This document shows, piece after piece, positions 16,946 through 18,600 of a stretch of 18,600 bases of DNA. Both the position numbers and the translations under genes were made by a program. Origin of the DNA: Acanthamoeba sp. SK_2022b (lineage: Eukaryota > Discosea > Longamoebia > Acanthamoebidae); assembly GCA_027943245.1 (NCBI GenBank), contig JANDJZ010001000.1, positions 1 through 18,600 of the forward strand, read 5' to 3'. Every line of letters begins with the position of its first letter. Within the stretch, counting starts at the first letter, position 1. Under the pieces are notes generated by a model. That model did not search any database and was not told where the DNA came from. It saw only the letters and a program-made list of their open reading frames with translations.

Positions 16946-17021
16946 GGGCCTGTAGCTCAATGGTTAGAGCCGACCGCTCATAACGGTCTGGTTGGGGGTT
17001 CGAGTCCCTCCGGGCCTACCA
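16946..17021 (+). tRNA. tRNA with CAT anticodon, probably tRNA-Ile2 (lysidine type)
   Basis: It folds as a complete cloverleaf with encoded CCA: D arm GCTC/GAGC, anticodon stem GACCG/CGGTC around loop CTCATAA, T arm with TTCGAGT loop. A CAT anticodon fits elongator Met or tRNA-Ile2, whose C34 is changed to lysidine by TilS. The pairs C4-G69 and C5-G68, known TilS recognition elements in E. coli, and the short D loop favour Ile2. The anticodon stem lacks the G-C run of initiator tRNA. Position 1-72 is a G-U pair. The 3' end is the probable attachment site of the adjacent element. Confidence 0.9.
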
Positions 17022-17056
17022 CCCCCTATGTTTTCGGCAATGAAAACAAGGGGTTT
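17022..17056 (+). terminator. Hairpin directly after the tRNA
   Basis: CCCC (17023-17026) with GGGG (17050-17053), and GTTTTC (17030-17035) with GAAAAC (17042-17047), form an interrupted stem around GGCAAT, followed by TTT. It is probably the tRNA terminator, or part of the attachment region. Confidence 0.5.
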
Positions 17057-17060
17057 AGAA

Positions 17061-17084
17061 GGTTTGACACTCAGGGTTTGACAC
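17061..17084. repeat. Tandem GGTTTGACAC repeats beside the attachment site
   Basis: The 10-mer GGTTTGACAC occurs at 17061-17070 and 17075-17084, a 14-base period, spanning the integrase stop codon. Closely spaced direct repeats near an att site are often arm-type integrase or excisionase sites; that role is inferred. Confidence 0.5.
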
Positions 17085-18126
17085 GGGGTGTTCTCTTTTC
17101 GGCCTTCTTGAGCTTGGCGATGGCCGTGTCGGCCAGCTTCGCCTGGTCGGCTGAGCGCGTATAGGTTTCGACCTCGTCCAGGCTGGTGTGGCCCAGAACA
17201 GCGGCGATTTCTTTGGTTGTCGCGCCCGCTTCGGCCAGCCGACGGCCTGCCGCCTTGCGCAGTCCGTGGGGGGTGCGGCCGTGAACGCCTGCGAGCACCG
17301 CTCGCTCCACGAACCAGCTGGTGAAGCCGGCGGGCGAAAAGGGTTTGCCGTACTGGGTCAGGATGAAGGTCATCCCGGCGCCGTGGCGGGCGATCTCGGC
17401 CTTCAGGCGCGGGTGGACCGGAATCCAGATCGGCACGTCCGTCTTGTCCTGGGTCACGGCGATCCGGCCGTTCTTGACGTGCTGCTGGCCCATGCCGACG
17501 ACGTCGGATCGGCGCACGCCGGTGTAAAGCAGCAGACAGAGCGCCAGGCGTTCGCGCGTCCCCTCCCCCCACTTGGCCTCGAACGTGGCGATCTCGGCCT
17601 CGGACCACGGGATGAAGCCCTTGGACTTGCGCTTCCTGGACTTGGTCTCGCGGACGGGGTTGTCCTTACGCCAGCCCAGTTCGACGGCGACGGCGAAAGC
17701 CTTCATCAGTCGCTTGCGCAGATTGCGCTGGGCGCCGGGCTTGTCGGCCATCTGGTGGAAAATGCCGTTCAGGTGCTGCGGCTCGATCGAGACGGCGGAC
17801 CGGCCGCCCCATACTCCGGCCCGGAAACGGTCCAGGATTTGCCGGTAGGTTTTCTGGGTCGCCGGCTCCAGGTCCAGGAAGTCGGCCGAGCGATAGTATT
17901 CCACCATCAGGTGGTTGATCGAGCGCGGCTGGACCTTGGCCGCCGGGTCGGCCTTGGGCGCGCGGCCGTGCGCCTGGGCATAGGCGGCCATGAACTCGAC
18001 CGAGCCCGGATCGCCGGGCAGGCCGACGGTGGCGTATCCCTTGCGCCGATAATAGTGGCGTATCCGCCCATGGCGGTCCTTGAACCGCTGGACATAGGCC
18101 AGTTCGATGGTCGCCATGCCGTTCAT
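17071..18126 (-). CDS. int: Tyrosine recombinase/integrase
   Basis: Site-specific DNA recombinase, probably inserting the element at the adjacent tRNA. The 351-residue protein has an N-terminal arm/core-binding region (about 1-165) and a catalytic domain. The full set of active-site residues is present: Arg205 (TGVRR), Lys228 (TQDKT), His287 and Arg290 (HGLRK), His313 (LGHTS) and the nucleophile Tyr322 (ETYTRSAD). The ATG at 18126 overlaps the upstream gene as ATGA; a second ATG at 18117 (MATIELAYVQRF) is an equally good start. The C-terminus faces the tRNA and its stop lies within the direct repeats. It is apparently intact and could be active. Confidence 0.95.
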   Translation of the reverse strand: MNGMATIELAYVQRFKDRHGRIRHYYRRKGYATVGLPGDPGSVEFMAAYAQAHGRAPKADPAAKVQPRSINHLMVEYYRSADFLDLEPATQKTYRQILDRFRAGVWGGRSAVSIEPQHLNGIFHQMADKPGAQRNLRKRLMKAFAVAVELGWRKDNPVRETKSRKRKSKGFIPWSEAEIATFEAKWGEGTRERLALCLLLYTGVRRSDVVGMGQQHVKNGRIAVTQDKTDVPIWIPVHPRLKAEIARHGAGMTFILTQYGKPFSPAGFTSWFVERAVLAGVHGRTPHGLRKAAGRRLAEAGATTKEIAAVLGHTSLDEVETYTRSADQAKLADTAIAKLKKAEKRTPRVKP

Positions 18127-18317
18127 TGGGGCAGAACGTCATCCCACTCGTTCCGCCCGGTCGCCTTTGCTGCGGCGGCCTCCATCCGGTCGCCCAACAC
18201 CAAGCGAAAGCCGCCTTCCTTCGGGAAGTCAACGGCGGCGACCTGATGGCCGCACTTCTCCATCACGCCCATGGCGCGTTTGATGTCCGCTGCGGTGAAG
18301 GCGACACGGCTTGTCAT
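18123..18317 (-). CDS. Small unknown protein of the mobile element
   Basis: A 64-residue acidic to neutral protein with no signal peptide or membrane segment. The N-terminal AFTAADIKRAMGVMEKCG looks like an amphipathic helix, and the middle FPKEGGFRLVLGD could be a strand pair. I do not recognise it. It overlaps both neighbours by ATGA, so it is almost certainly co-translated with DUF5131 and int. A role as a recombination accessory (excisionase-like) factor is possible, but there is no motif evidence for it. Confidence 0.7.
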   Translation of the reverse strand: MTSRVAFTAADIKRAMGVMEKCGHQVAAVDFPKEGGFRLVLGDRMEAAAAKATGRNEWDDVLPQ

Positions 18318-18600
18318 CCCGGCATGCCGTAATGCTGAACGCCGTCTAGCATGCGTCCAGCGGCTTTCTTGCCCACACGACGCATGACGTGGAACCGGTC
18401 GCCGTGGAAGCCGATCCCGCCCGCGAGGTTGAGCCAGCGATAGCGACCGGTCTCCATCAGGCCGTAGTCGGCCCGCCAGTCGTCATCGTCGATGTCGCGA
18501 TCAATATGGGCGGCCCATTCGCCCCACTGTTTGAAGAAGAAGGGCACGCGGGCGTCGGCGCACTGATCGCGGGGTTGTCGCGCCCAGTCAGGATGCATAG
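18314..18600 (-). CDS. DUF5131 (phage Gp37/Gp68 family) protein, partial
   Basis: This is the C-terminal 95 or so residues; the gene continues beyond the window end. HPDWARQPRDQC, VPFFFKQWGEWA and the closing RVGKKAAGRMLDG stretch match the DUF5131 family of phage and island proteins. Many of these resemble radical-SAM-like enzymes with N-terminal cysteines, which would lie outside the window. Biochemical function is not established. The first ATG seen (18598) is inside the conserved HPDW region, so it is not the true start. Its TGA overlaps the start of the next gene as ATGA. Confidence 0.85.
   Translation of the reverse strand, partial: MHPDWARQPRDQCADARVPFFFKQWGEWAAHIDRDIDDDDWRADYGLMETGRYRWLNLAGGIGFHGDRFHVMRRVGKKAAGRMLDGVQHYGMPG

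Larger units (their letters stand above)
17022..18600. mobile_element. Left part of a tRNA-integrated element (prophage remnant or genomic island)
   Basis: A tyrosine recombinase gene ends 50 bases from the 3' end of a tRNA gene. It is followed outward by a small unknown gene and a DUF5131 phage-type gene, all overlapping and on the minus strand. tRNA 3' ends are classic targets for such integrases. The element continues past the window end, so its type, length and second att copy cannot be seen. An intact tRNA is kept at this edge, as is usual. Confidence 0.8.

Noticed and set aside
17061..17084. CRISPR-like repeat
   Set aside because: There are only two 10-base copies with a 4-base gap, so no spacer-sized units; recombinase sites are a better reading.
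17188..18246. Plus-strand frame of 352 codons opposite the integrase
   Set aside because: The minus strand encodes a complete tyrosine recombinase with all active-site residues; the plus frame has no domain features.

Overview
The window looks like chromosomal DNA of a GC-rich alphaproteobacterium, most likely Caulobacterales. Brevundimonas is my best guess, from protein similarity as I remember it; no search was run. Supporting signs are the division and cell wall (dcw) gene order, MurE with the meso-diaminopimelate DNPR motif, Caulobacter-style housekeeping promoters and a GAAC-N7-GAAC type alphaproteobacterial LexA site.

Region 1 (93-11403, minus strand) is a tightly packed dcw cluster. 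In transcription order it reads mraZ, rsmH, ftsL, ftsI, murE, murF, mraY, murD, ftsW, murG. Most junctions are 4-8 base stop/start overlaps or gaps of 4-13 bases. Together these genes make lipid II from UDP-MurNAc-tripeptide, and build the septal synthase FtsW-FtsI and its partner FtsL. The presumed cluster promoter at about 11490-11517 is covered by four TGGGN repeats at a 10-base period, which fits autoregulation by MraZ. Two essential genes, mraY and murE, are broken by clusters of one-base indels.

Region 2 (11404-12276) holds a roughly 490-base AT-richer intergenic stretch with the MraZ boxes and a LexA-like box. Next is the RNase P RNA gene (minus strand), whose -35 box contains the stop codon of the preceding amidase gene.

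Region 3 (12305-16728) carries a peptidoglycan amidase, a small two-helix membrane protein and the signal peptide peptidase sppA, all on the minus strand. Then come panD on the plus strand and a secreted SIMPL-domain protein on the minus strand. The last two converge on a strong bidirectional terminator. The SIMPL gene also contains a small compensated frame excursion.

Region 4 (16946-18600) begins with a tRNA with anticodon CAT, probably the lysidine-modified tRNA-Ile2, with its own promoter. Its 3' end abuts a mobile element: a tyrosine recombinase, a small unknown protein and a partial DUF5131 (phage Gp37/Gp68-type) protein. These three overlap at their start/stop codons and read toward the tRNA. 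The element runs past the window edge, so its far attachment site is not visible.
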